NCBI GenBank assembly: GCA_963661055.1
Contig: CAVLAC010000071.1
Span: 1-11,042, forward strand
Direction of reading: 5' to 3'
Source: UBA1067 sp963661055
GTDB taxonomy: Bacteria; Verrucomicrobiota; Kiritimatiellia; RFP12; UBA1067
Length of the DNA stretch: 11,042 bases
Of this stretch, positions 1 through 5,644 are shown piece after piece; position 1 is the stretch's first letter; each line of letters starts with the position of its first letter. The position numbers and the translations under genes were made by a program. The notes under the pieces are model-generated. The model did not search any database, had not been told where the DNA came from, and saw only the letters and a program-made list of their open reading frames with translations.

Positions 1-55
1 TTGAACCTTTTGCCAATAGTGTAGGGGGCATTTCCACTAAAAAGCCCGAAGAGCC
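1..55 (+). repeat. Left copy of exact 55-bp terminal inverted repeat
   Basis: Positions 1-55 are the exact reverse complement of 10988-11042; identity stops at position 56 (c here, t in the other copy). In the frame beginning at position 3 this copy encodes the same 17-18 residues (beginning EPFANSVGG, ending KKPEEP) that occur in the leucine-rich-repeat gene at the right end. After position 55 that frame departs from the repeat gene and reaches a stop at 216-218, running antisense to the HEPN gene. The HEPN stop codon lies only 6 bases inside the repeat boundary. The length of exactly 55 matches a common de Bruijn assembly k-mer, so the contig probably ends at a repeat node that extends outward. 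The true repeat may therefore be longer than what is seen. Confidence 0.95.
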
Positions 56-61
56 CTACTT

Positions 62-706
62 TCATACTTTATTCTCCTTTTTATTATTGGTTTTTGACTT
101 TGTGCAAAACTTATTACAAAGAATCTCCTCCATACATTCAACAAACAACGCTGTCGCTTTTCGCCATTCACACACGTCATCTTTTTTTAATTCAGTCAGC
201 TTATGCTTTCCATCGTAGTCCGCCTCATGGACAATCTTATGGCGACGATCTAACATTCTCTGCATTTTCTTGCCTGCCGTTTTCTTGCCGCACTTCTGCA
301 ACGCATCATTTGATAATTGCCCTAGTCCATAATAAGAATAGAGGTCATCTATTTTATCGAAGGACTGTCTTGAAGCTTTTGCGAAATAATTATCAACATA
401 TTTCCTTATCGCTCTAAAAGGATGCGCCCCTTTCTTTTGCCGTTTCAAGAGATTAAGAACAACTTCTACCGTCACACCCGACTTCTTCAGCAAGTCAATC
501 TCATTCGCTTTAAGAGTTCTATGCCTTATATGCTGTGAAAAATTCTCCATAAAACGATCTGACGCATACATATCAAGCGCGGCTACACATAGAACAACAA
601 CAAACCGTAATAACTCTTCCTTTAGCGGAACCTTCTCTGCAAGTTCTAAGAGTGCATCACACCTCTGCATACTCTCATCAAATCGTGTCTTGGCGTTCTT
701 ATTCAT
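62..706 (-). CDS. HEPN-domain protein (RiboL-PSP-HEPN-like), putative RNase/toxin
   Basis: A 214-residue, mainly helical protein. Near residues 155-160 it has R-H-K-I-V-H followed by EAD. This fits the R-x4-H catalytic signature of HEPN ribonucleases and resembles the RHxIVHEAD segment of the RiboL-PSP-HEPN family. An N-terminal helix with ALDMYASDRF (about residues 43-52) also fits that family. HEPN proteins with this motif are typically metal-independent RNases in toxin-antitoxin, Abi and other defence systems; that this one cleaves RNA is inference. The lysine-rich C-terminus is probably disordered. I chose the ATG at 706 because GGAAGGAG lies 6 bases upstream (713-720). A TTG at 724 would abut the previous stop and lacks such a site. 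It is the last gene of a three-gene operon, 18 bases after the small gene, and base composition is AT-richer than the housekeeping genes. Confidence 0.72.
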   Translation of the reverse strand: MNKNAKTRFDESMQRCDALLELAEKVPLKEELLRFVVVLCVAALDMYASDRFMENFSQHIRHRTLKANEIDLLKKSGVTVEVVLNLLKRQKKGAHPFRAIRKYVDNYFAKASRQSFDKIDDLYSYYGLGQLSNDALQKCGKKTAGKKMQRMLDRRHKIVHEADYDGKHKLTELKKDDVCEWRKATALFVECMEEILCNKFCTKSKTNNKKENKV

Positions 707-712
707 TAGAAG

Positions 713-720
713 CTCCTTCC
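713..720 (-). promoter_or_regulatory. Shine-Dalgarno site fixing the HEPN gene start
   Basis: GGAAGGAG on the minus strand, 6 bases before the ATG at 706-704. It lies in the 18-base gap after the stop of the preceding gene. It supports the ATG over the in-frame TTG at 724, which would place this site inside the coding region. Confidence 0.8.
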
Positions 721-724
721 CCAA

Positions 725-1066
725 TCATAAAACAATTAAATCAATCACTTTGATTGAAGATTTTATTTTAGTGGAATCTTCATTCTCTTCGAGGGCATTT
801 ATTTCAAATTTAATACCAACCAAAGTCTTTGAACTAGTGACCATTATTAATGGGCATACGTGCCTTGAGAAAGAAAACTCACTGGTTTCAGATAATAACA
901 AGGAATGAAAAGGCGGATTCCCGTTGGGGGCAATCGCTTTTTCTTCAACAGCCAACAAGAGTTTCTTGCCCCCTTCTTCGTGCATATATTCCTTGCGAGG
1001 AGAAATACTAAAAGTTCCGCCTGCAATTGATGCCTTCTTTATCGTGCCCTCAGTATAGTATATCAT
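725..1066 (-). CDS. Unrecognised 113-residue protein between FRG and HEPN genes
   Basis: I do not recognise this family. The product is small, with no signal peptide, transmembrane segment or metal-binding cluster. Alternating hydrophobic and polar stretches (for example residues 34-41 KKLLLAVE and 72-88) suggest a mostly beta-strand fold. Its ATG overlaps the FRG stop as ATGA (1063-1066), the usual sign of translational coupling, and AAAGGA lies about 8-9 bases upstream inside the FRG 3' end. It ends 18 bases before the HEPN ATG. Being locked between two effector-like genes argues that it is a real gene, perhaps an adaptor, inhibitor or antitoxin. That role is inferred from position only. 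Confidence 0.6.
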   Translation of the reverse strand: MIYYTEGTIKKASIAGGTFSISPRKEYMHEEGGKKLLLAVEEKAIAPNGNPPFHSLLLSETSEFSFSRHVCPLIMVTSSKTLVGIKFEINALEENEDSTKIKSSIKVIDLIVL

Positions 1067-2037
1067 TTTAGGATTCCTTTCCGTTTAACTCTTTCTGAGA
1101 TTTCTAAACAGACATTGGATAAGTCTGCGTAAAGCAACTCTATTGGCAGACCAAAATATCGCAATTCTTCACAGATTCTTTCCTTATATTCAGAATGGAT
1201 TTGAATATAATCAACTTGAGCAATGCCATAACTTGGCGCATTGGGATTGTTATAATCAGAAGGCGAAAAAGTTGGCGATAACGGTTGTTTCTGGTCTCCA
1301 CAACCATAAGCAAGGAAGACACCTGATTGATTACGGATTCGTTCAGTATTCCAAATCGGACGAAAGGCCCATATGTGTCCAATTTCTTCTCGCAACTGTT
1401 CCTTAGCAGTCTTCAAGTCATCCTCTCCAGTAGATTCAGAAATAGCCGCCATAGAGAAACCTGGACGGCTGTTTGTTATTTCATATCGCAGATAGTCTAA
1501 CCCGCCCTCCTTTGAAGGGTAAATCTTCTCGGCTCGGACAAGCGGAAGATGTGCAATCGCTGTTATAATGTCACTTGTAAAGGATTTCATTCGCGAACGC
1601 ATCACCTTCATTACACGAATATATCCGTCATGCCCATTGTTGCGATTATTCTTGTCCCACAAATCCCCACATCCACAAGCGAATTGCGCGGCGCATAAAA
1701 CATTGCTCGACATGTCACAAAACCGTGTAGGCAATTGGAAATGTTGCATGCGCGCCACACGCTCCACCATCGTTCGATCGGAGTCAAACGAGATAACATT
1801 TAGCCGTAATGCTTCCTGATACAATTCTCGCTCGTTCTCAATCCATTTCTCGTCTCGGTCAAGATAACATGGAAACCCAGTGTCTAGAGGCAAAGCTGTC
1901 CCTTCATCCTTGCGTTTGAAGTTCATAGTCTCTCCACGGAAGAAGAATTCAGCATTATCATCCCCCACCGCATTCTGTTCGCGAAACAGAATGCGATCAG
2001 CCTCTTCAACGATGTCTCTGACACATCGACACCGCAT
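1063..2037 (-). CDS. FRG-domain protein
   Basis: A 324-residue protein matching the FRG domain, named after its F-R-G motif. FFFRGE occurs at residues 31-36, an acidic helix ENERELYQEAL at about 67-77, the hallmark MQHFQLPTRFCDMS at 97-110 (family pattern QHxGLPTRLLDW), and IRNQSGVFLAYG at 234-245, corresponding to the family's NxRxxxQQGxF segment. The domain fills almost the whole protein and length is normal for the family. The biochemical activity of FRG domains is not settled. They are often found in prophages and defence neighbourhoods, so a role as sensor or effector here is inference. The ATG at 2037 follows a purine-rich GGAGAGAAAGAGAG tract. It is the first gene of the operon driven by the promoter at 2423-2452. 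W in the usual LDW is replaced by M (CDM). Confidence 0.82.
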   Translation of the reverse strand: MRCRCVRDIVEEADRILFREQNAVGDDNAEFFFRGETMNFKRKDEGTALPLDTGFPCYLDRDEKWIENERELYQEALRLNVISFDSDRTMVERVARMQHFQLPTRFCDMSSNVLCAAQFACGCGDLWDKNNRNNGHDGYIRVMKVMRSRMKSFTSDIITAIAHLPLVRAEKIYPSKEGGLDYLRYEITNSRPGFSMAAISESTGEDDLKTAKEQLREEIGHIWAFRPIWNTERIRNQSGVFLAYGCGDQKQPLSPTFSPSDYNNPNAPSYGIAQVDYIQIHSEYKERICEELRYFGLPIELLYADLSNVCLEISERVKRKGILK

Positions 2038-2228
2038 ATAACTCTCTTTCTCTCCACCGCGACCACACCGAAGGCGGTCACCGCTTCGGCAGAGAAAAAG
2101 AGCGGCGTGCCTTCATAACCTGTTTCATCTGAGGCATCGCCAAACGCCTTGCAAAAAACACGGATAGGAAAGACACGCCACGCGACCTATCGCGTAGCGC
2201 ATCTTACATATTCGGCTTTTTGCTGAAG
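2038..2228 (-). other. Proximal part of the long FRG operon leader (no gene seen)
   Basis: This is leader between the hairpin-rich segment and the FRG ATG. On the minus strand it can form an 11-bp stem with a four-base loop (2175-2200, arms ACGCCACGCGA and TCGCGTAGCGC as read on the plus strand) and a bulged stem at 2068-2089 (CCGAA/TTCGG stacked on GCGG/CCGC). Neither is followed by a U tract, so they do not look like terminators. One minus-strand frame from about 2185 towards 2040 reads like protein (containing FGDASDETGYEGTPLFF) but has no usable start codon. It could be a gene remnant. Confidence 0.45.
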
Positions 2229-2416
2229 ATTTGGCGATTTCCAGATGAAGCCAAATACGCAAGAGTGCGTACTTTGTCGCAGTACCTTGTTAGGATTCCA
2301 CGACTCCCTTCATTACCGCTCTTTCGAGCGCCGTCTGAAAAGGTTTTTGAGTTCCGCGAGTTTCCCCGCTTCACCCCGACAGAAGGAAGCTTTCGCCACC
2401 CTCCTATGTCAAATGC
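2229..2416 (-). ncRNA. Candidate structured RNA at the 5' end of the FRG/HEPN transcript
   Basis: Downstream of the minus-strand promoter (predicted start near 2416), consecutive hairpins can be drawn. 2381-2405: a 6-bp plus 3-bp stem with a 2x1 internal loop and GAAA tetraloop. 2349-2376: GCGGG/CUCGC closed by GAAA, with a 3x3 purine internal loop (GAA/GGA) above a 4-bp stem. 2317-2330: CGCUC-GAAA-GAGCG. 2269-2285: GUACU/AGUAC, which overlaps and competes with 2256-2271: UACGCA-CUCU-UGCGUA. 2229-2256: the 7-bp stem AUUUGGC/GCCAAAU. Three GAAA tetraloops in about 90 nt plus a tandem G-A internal loop are unusual for a plain leader. I do not recognise an RNA family (not RNase P, tmRNA, SRP or 6S). 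No terminator follows, so it is probably a leader or a processed RNA. Confidence 0.4.
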
Positions 2417-2422
2417 ACCAAT

Positions 2423-2452
2423 AGTATAGCATTTATTCGGCTTATAAGTCAA
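2423..2452 (-). promoter_or_regulatory. Sigma70-type promoter of the FRG/HEPN operon
   Basis: Read on the minus strand: TTGACT (2452-2447), an 18-base spacer, then TATACT (2428-2423). The predicted start is near 2416, which gives a leader of about 380 nt before the FRG ATG at 2037. The bases following the -10, ATTGG, are the same as after the tilS -10 box. Confidence 0.65.
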
Positions 2453-2543
2453 TAGGAAATTTGAAAATGTCGTTTTTTCAACCACGAACACACTCAAGCC
2501 GCCTTCGCGGCACACGGAAACTGAGAAAGGAATAACCCCTTAT

Positions 2544-2580
2544 ACAGGTTTAGACAGGATTAACAGGATTTACAAGATTG
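2544..2580 (+). repeat. Four imperfect 9-10 bp tandem units (ACAGGATTA type)
   Basis: Successive units are ACAGGTTTAG, ACAGGATTA, ACAGGATTT and ACAAGATTG. Runs of the motif ACAGGATTTACAGGATT recur as intergenic dispersed repeats in many bacterial genomes, which is recollection rather than a search here. They lie between the response regulator 3' end and the FRG promoter. No function can be assigned. Confidence 0.7.
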
Positions 2581-2589
2581 TAGTTTGGC

Positions 2590-2649
2590 AAGGGACGTGC
2601 CCCACCTCTAATCTAGCAACGCTAGCTAATCTAGTGCCACTAGTCCCTT
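2590..2649. repeat. Palindromic intergenic module with two 18-bp tandem units
   Basis: An outer inverted repeat AAGGGAC (2590-2596) / GTCCCTT (2643-2649) encloses two tandem 18-bp units, CTAATCTAGCAACGCTAG (2608-2625) and CTAATCTAGTGCCACTAG (2626-2643). Each unit contains a mini-hairpin, CTAGC-aac-GCTAG and CTAGT-gcc-ACTAG. The single stem difference between units is compensatory (C-G to T-A). It lies 18 bases beyond the response regulator stop. A T4 run at 2648-2651 would follow the stem only on the plus strand, where no gene needs a terminator. Confidence 0.7.
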
Positions 2650-2667
2650 TTAGCGCCGCGCCCCCGC

Positions 2668-3357
2668 CTACACAATCTTATAGCCAATGCCGCGGCGGTT
2701 GACAATGAGGTTGCCGACGCGGCCAAGTTTCTTTCTCAGGCGGCGCATTAGCGAGGTCACGACCTTATCGTCCCCCACATAGTCAGGTCCATAGAGAAGC
2801 GTTATGATATCTTCCGTCGAAAGATATGTATCCTTATTATTAAGAAGCGCCCGCATAACAATAGCCTCGGATCGAGTAATGGGCGTTAATGATTGACCCT
2901 GCGCTATTGTCATGCGGGCAAAATCGATGATGGCATCCTCCAGAACGCACCGCATTCCCGCGTTCGGCGCGGCAGAAACTGCCGCCTCACTGCGGGCAAT
3001 CGCGGCAGAAATGCGTGCGAGGAGCTCATTTGGCGAGCAATCCTTTGAGATATAGTCATTCGCCCCACACCCTAGCCCGCGAACAAGCGACACTTCCGAA
3101 GGCGCGGCAGTGAAGAAAATAATGGGGACAATTGTATCAAGATTGCGCAATTCCGTACAAGTAACGAGTCCGTTCTTCTTCGGCATCATTACATCCAAAA
3201 GGACGAGATTCGGTCGCCGCGCGCTAAACTTATGGATTGCTTCCTCACAATTCTTCGCTGTTTCGACAACATATCCCTCTCCCTCAAGGAGCGTCCGCAT
3301 ACCTTGACGGAGAAGCCGTTCATCATCGACGACTAGAATCTCATAGGGAATCGTCAT
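2668..3357 (-). CDS. OmpR/PhoB-family response regulator (orphan)
   Basis: A 229-residue two-domain regulator. The N-terminal receiver has the acidic pair D11-D12, phosphoacceptor D55 (LLDVMMP), T83 and K105, which is the complete set for phosphorylation. The C-terminal half (about 135-229) is a winged-helix DNA-binding domain of the Trans_reg_C type, with TRSEAIVMRALL near 161-172, VTSLMRRLRKKLG in the recognition-helix region and the closing hairpin RRGIGYKIV. It should act as a cytoplasmic transcription regulator controlled by a sensor kinase, but no histidine kinase is in the window, so partner and regulon are unknown. The ATG at 3357 sits 8 bases after a TATAAT box, so its mRNA is probably leaderless. 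It diverges from tilS and lies upstream of the FRG operon on the same strand. Confidence 0.93.
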   Translation of the reverse strand: MTIPYEILVVDDERLLRQGMRTLLEGEGYVVETAKNCEEAIHKFSARRPNLVLLDVMMPKKNGLVTCTELRNLDTIVPIIFFTAAPSEVSLVRGLGCGANDYISKDCSPNELLARISAAIARSEAAVSAAPNAGMRCVLEDAIIDFARMTIAQGQSLTPITRSEAIVMRALLNNKDTYLSTEDIITLLYGPDYVGDDKVVTSLMRRLRKKLGRVGNLIVNRRGIGYKIV

Positions 3358-3365
3358 TGCCTACT

Positions 3366-3394
3366 ATTATAACAAAGCCCCCCAGCAAAAACAA
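3366..3394 (-). promoter_or_regulatory. Promoter of the response regulator gene
   Basis: Read on the minus strand: TTGTTT (3394-3389), a 17-base spacer and a perfect TATAAT (3371-3366). Only 8 bases separate the -10 from the ATG at 3357, so transcription should start at or within about 2 bases of the start codon. Confidence 0.6.
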
Positions 3395-3434
3395 GCCCAA
3401 ATTGCGCCGCGAAATGCCGCGCGTAAATCAGCCA

Positions 3435-3464
3435 TTGAATTAGGACGGCAAAAAATGGTATACT
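3435..3464 (+). promoter_or_regulatory. Promoter of tilS
   Basis: TTGAAT (3435-3440), an 18-base spacer and TATACT (3459-3464) on the plus strand. The predicted start is near 3471, giving a leader of about 8 bases before the ATG at 3479. The in-frame ATG at 3455 overlaps the spacer and -10 and would lie upstream of this start. Confidence 0.55.
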
Positions 3465-3478
3465 ATTGGACGCAACAT

Positions 3479-4162
3479 ATGAAGATTAATCGCGCCATTT
3501 TGCCCTCTGGACGCATCGGGCTCGCCGTTTCGGGCGGAGCAGACTCCGTCGCACTCGCCTTTTTGCTCACGAAAGGCGGCAAAAAGAAGAATGCCGCCAA
3601 GCGTTTCGTCATCCTACATGTCGACCACGGCTTGCGTCCCGAATCAAAAGAGGAATATCGCTTTGTCCGTGCCCTCGCCAAGCGCCTCGGCGTGCCCTTC
3701 AAAGGCACCCACGCCACCGTCACCCGCAAACGCGGCGAATCCGTTGAGATGGCGGCGCGACGCGTACGGCTCGACTTCTTCGCAAAGTGCGTGAAGTCCC
3801 TCAAGTTGGACGCGATTGCCACTGGACACCATATGGACGATGTTGCGGAAACCTTCCTTATGCGCATCCGCCGCGCTTCAGGACCTGAGGGACTCGCGGG
3901 CATCAAAGAAACCTCATCCGTCGGCGACATCCGCTTTGTGCGCCCGCTTCTCGGGTGCCGCGATGCCGAGCTCAAGGCCTACCTGCGCAAGTACAAAGAG
4001 GAATGGCGCGAAGATGCTTCCAACGGAGACCTCTCCATTGAACGCAACAAAGTGCGCCACGAGGTCGTGCCCTACCTAGAAAAAGTGCTCGACCCTAAGC
4101 TGGTCGAGCACATTTTCAAAATCTCTAAGCTTCTAAACGCGGCAATTACTTGCCACAAATAG
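3479..4162 (+). CDS. tilS: tRNA(Ile)-lysidine synthase, short form
   Basis: TilS uses ATP and lysine to convert C34 of the tRNA-Ile2 (CAU) anticodon to lysidine, switching it from methionine to isoleucine decoding. The 227-residue product has the PP-loop SGGADS (18-23), HVDHGLRPES (47-56), GHHMDD (116-121), the RxxxGPEGLAGI segment (132-142) and the TilS-specific ASNGDLSIERNKVR (180-193). It lacks a C-terminal tRNA-binding domain; E. coli TilS is about 430 residues and Aquifex about 310, so this is a minimal catalytic form or a shortened gene. I chose the ATG at 3479, not 3455, because the latter falls in the promoter and adds eight residues not typical of the family. It is convergent with the SGNH gene and overlaps its end by 17 bases. 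Confidence 0.88.
   Translation: MKINRAILPSGRIGLAVSGGADSVALAFLLTKGGKKKNAAKRFVILHVDHGLRPESKEEYRFVRALAKRLGVPFKGTHATVTRKRGESVEMAARRVRLDFFAKCVKSLKLDAIATGHHMDDVAETFLMRIRRASGPEGLAGIKETSSVGDIRFVRPLLGCRDAELKAYLRKYKEEWREDASNGDLSIERNKVRHEVVPYLEKVLDPKLVEHIFKISKLLNAAITCHK
4080..4116 (-). terminator. Rho-independent terminator of the secA-SGNH operon, inside tilS
   Basis: A perfect 10-bp stem, GTGCTCGACC (4085-4094) and GGTCGAGCAC (4102-4111), has a 7-base loop. On the minus strand it is followed directly by five T (4084-4080), a textbook intrinsic terminator 35-60 bases past the SGNH stop. On the plus strand it is followed by ATTTT (4112-4116), so it may also work weakly in that direction. It is embedded in codons near the 3' end of tilS. 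Confidence 0.75.
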
Positions 4163-5603
4163 ACTTGAAGTACGGCAGAACCGCGTCCATCCAGAAGACA
4201 TAGCCCGCTTCTTGCGGGTGCACACGGTCGGGCATAATCCACTTCACATCGCCGTCCTTATCCAAGAACTTCTGATTGAAGTCGACCCAAATCACCTTCT
4301 CGCCGTCCGCATAATCACGGATAATCTTGTTGACCTTCTCATTATTAGCGCGGCACTTATCTTCCGCTGTACCACGCGGGAAGATGGGGAGAAGGAGCAC
4401 TTTCGCCTGCGGCTGTTTGCGAGCAACGACCTCGAGCACCTTCTTGATACCCGCTGCGATATCTTCCGCGCTATTTGAGCCACTATTGTTCGTGCCAATC
4501 ATCAACATCACGCACTTCGCCTTGTAACCATCGAGCTCACCATTTTCGCCGCGCCACACGAGATGTTCCGTGCGGTCACCACCATAGCCAAGGTTGATGA
4601 TGGAATAGGTTTCGCGCAACTTGGCAAGCTGGTTATTGCCAGGTCCGCGCTCCCAATTGTGGGTAATTGAGTCACCGAAAAAGACGAGGTCAATTTCGCC
4701 ATTAGAGTCCGCAATCTGGTTGCGGTGCTCGAGAAGGCGATTGAGCCACCAGTCATTCATGCCCCCGATGCGGGTCGTCGGGTACACCGTCACCTTCTCG
4801 TCCATCCGCACATTCGCCCGCGTCACATAAGGCGCATAGCGATTGGTGGGCGCAGGGAGCTTGCCCTCCGAAAGCGCATAGTCCATATACGGCTTAAGTG
4901 CCGCGTACCAAATCTCATAGCCAATCTTCGACGGATGTAGCCGGTCTGGGAAGTACTCAGGCGAGAGGAGTCCGTCGGGAGTCAGGAACTGGTCATTGAA
5001 GTCAATCCAGAAGATTTGCTTTCCGTCACAGAACTTCTGAATCTCCTTATTCACAATCTCATTGCGCCGACGGCATCCGTCATTCGCATCGCGTCCGCGC
5101 GGGAAGATTGCCGTAAGACCAATGAGTGCCTTGGGTTGCTTCGCCTGAATCTTTTCCAGAATCGCGCGGATACCGAGTATCGTATCCACGGGCGGCTCTT
5201 TTTCAAACGGGAAGTGCCCCGAGTTATTTGTACCAATCATCAAGAAGATGGCCTTCGCCTCATAACCATCGAGTTCGCCATTATCAAGACGCCAAAGGAC
5301 ATGTTCCGTGCGGTCCGCCGAAGTGCCGAGGTCAAGCATCCGATAGTCGCCCTCGGTGAGATGGGCATTAAGGACATCCTTACCATTGCCTTCCCAGAAA
5401 TGCGTAATTGAGTCGCCAATAAAGACAATCTTCGCGCCGCCATTGGTGACGACATTCATCTTCTCGGCGTGGCGTTTCATCTGCCAACAATTCGGGTCGC
5501 CATTCCACGCCGTAGGCGTGACCGCGCGGATTGCCCCCACTGCCGCCGTACTAGAAAGCGCCGCCGCAACGCACGCTATCCCTAGACAATTTAGCTTACT
5601 CAT
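4146..5603 (-). CDS. Secreted tandem SGNH/GDSL hydrolase (two catalytic domains)
   Basis: A 485-residue protein with an N-terminal signal peptide (hydrophobic core about residues 7-22, likely cleavage near A21-A24) and two homologous SGNH esterase domains. Domain 1 has GDS (nucleophile S65), oxyanion-hole GTNN (124-127) and D220/H223 in DRLHP. Domain 2 has GDS (S312), GTNN (370-373) and D459/H462 in DRVHP. Both keep an R-T-E-H block and the closely similar NGELDGY segment, so they arose by duplication and both look active. They resemble PAF-acetylhydrolase-like GDSL enzymes; an extracytoplasmic carbohydrate or lipid esterase is plausible, but the substrate is unknown. AGGAG lies 5 bases before the ATG. 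It starts 41 bases after the phosphoesterase stop with no clear promoter between, so it probably ends the secA operon. Confidence 0.9.
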   Translation of the reverse strand: MSKLNCLGIACVAAALSSTAAVGAIRAVTPTAWNGDPNCWQMKRHAEKMNVVTNGGAKIVFIGDSITHFWEGNGKDVLNAHLTEGDYRMLDLGTSADRTEHVLWRLDNGELDGYEAKAIFLMIGTNNSGHFPFEKEPPVDTILGIRAILEKIQAKQPKALIGLTAIFPRGRDANDGCRRRNEIVNKEIQKFCDGKQIFWIDFNDQFLTPDGLLSPEYFPDRLHPSKIGYEIWYAALKPYMDYALSEGKLPAPTNRYAPYVTRANVRMDEKVTVYPTTRIGGMNDWWLNRLLEHRNQIADSNGEIDLVFFGDSITHNWERGPGNNQLAKLRETYSIINLGYGGDRTEHLVWRGENGELDGYKAKCVMLMIGTNNSGSNSAEDIAAGIKKVLEVVARKQPQAKVLLLPIFPRGTAEDKCRANNEKVNKIIRDYADGEKVIWVDFNQKFLDKDGDVKWIMPDRVHPQEAGYVFWMDAVLPYFKSICGK

Positions 5604-5644
5604 CTTTTCTCCTATTAGTTGTTATGTTGAAATTAAAGAGACCT

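Noticed and set aside
35..60. Terminator for the HEPN operon in the left repeat (GGGCTCTTCGGGCTTTTT, minus strand)
   Set aside because: The stem needs several G-U pairs and is weak, and the same bases are coding sequence in the right copy, so the resemblance is probably chance.
707..724. TTG start for the HEPN gene
   Set aside because: It directly abuts the upstream stop and would bury the strong GGAAGGAG site that serves the ATG at 706.
690..908. 72-codon plus-strand open frame
   Set aside because: It is antisense to the small operon gene and has no ribosome site or recognisable motif.
2175..2200. 11-bp stem as a terminator of the leader
   Set aside because: No U tract follows on the minus strand; the nearest T run is about 20 bases further on.
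2407..2412. TTGACA (minus strand) as a second -35 box
   Set aside because: No acceptable -10 hexamer occurs 16-18 bases downstream.
2204..2515. 103-codon minus-strand open frame starting at GTG
   Set aside because: It spans the operon promoter and the hairpin array, has no ribosome site and is better explained as leader and structured RNA.
2544..2649. CRISPR array
   Set aside because: Units are 9-18 bp, contiguous and without spacers, and no cas genes are present.
3455..3478. Upstream ATG as tilS start
   Set aside because: It overlaps the promoter spacer and -10 and would not be in the predicted transcript; the family homology begins after the ATG at 3479.
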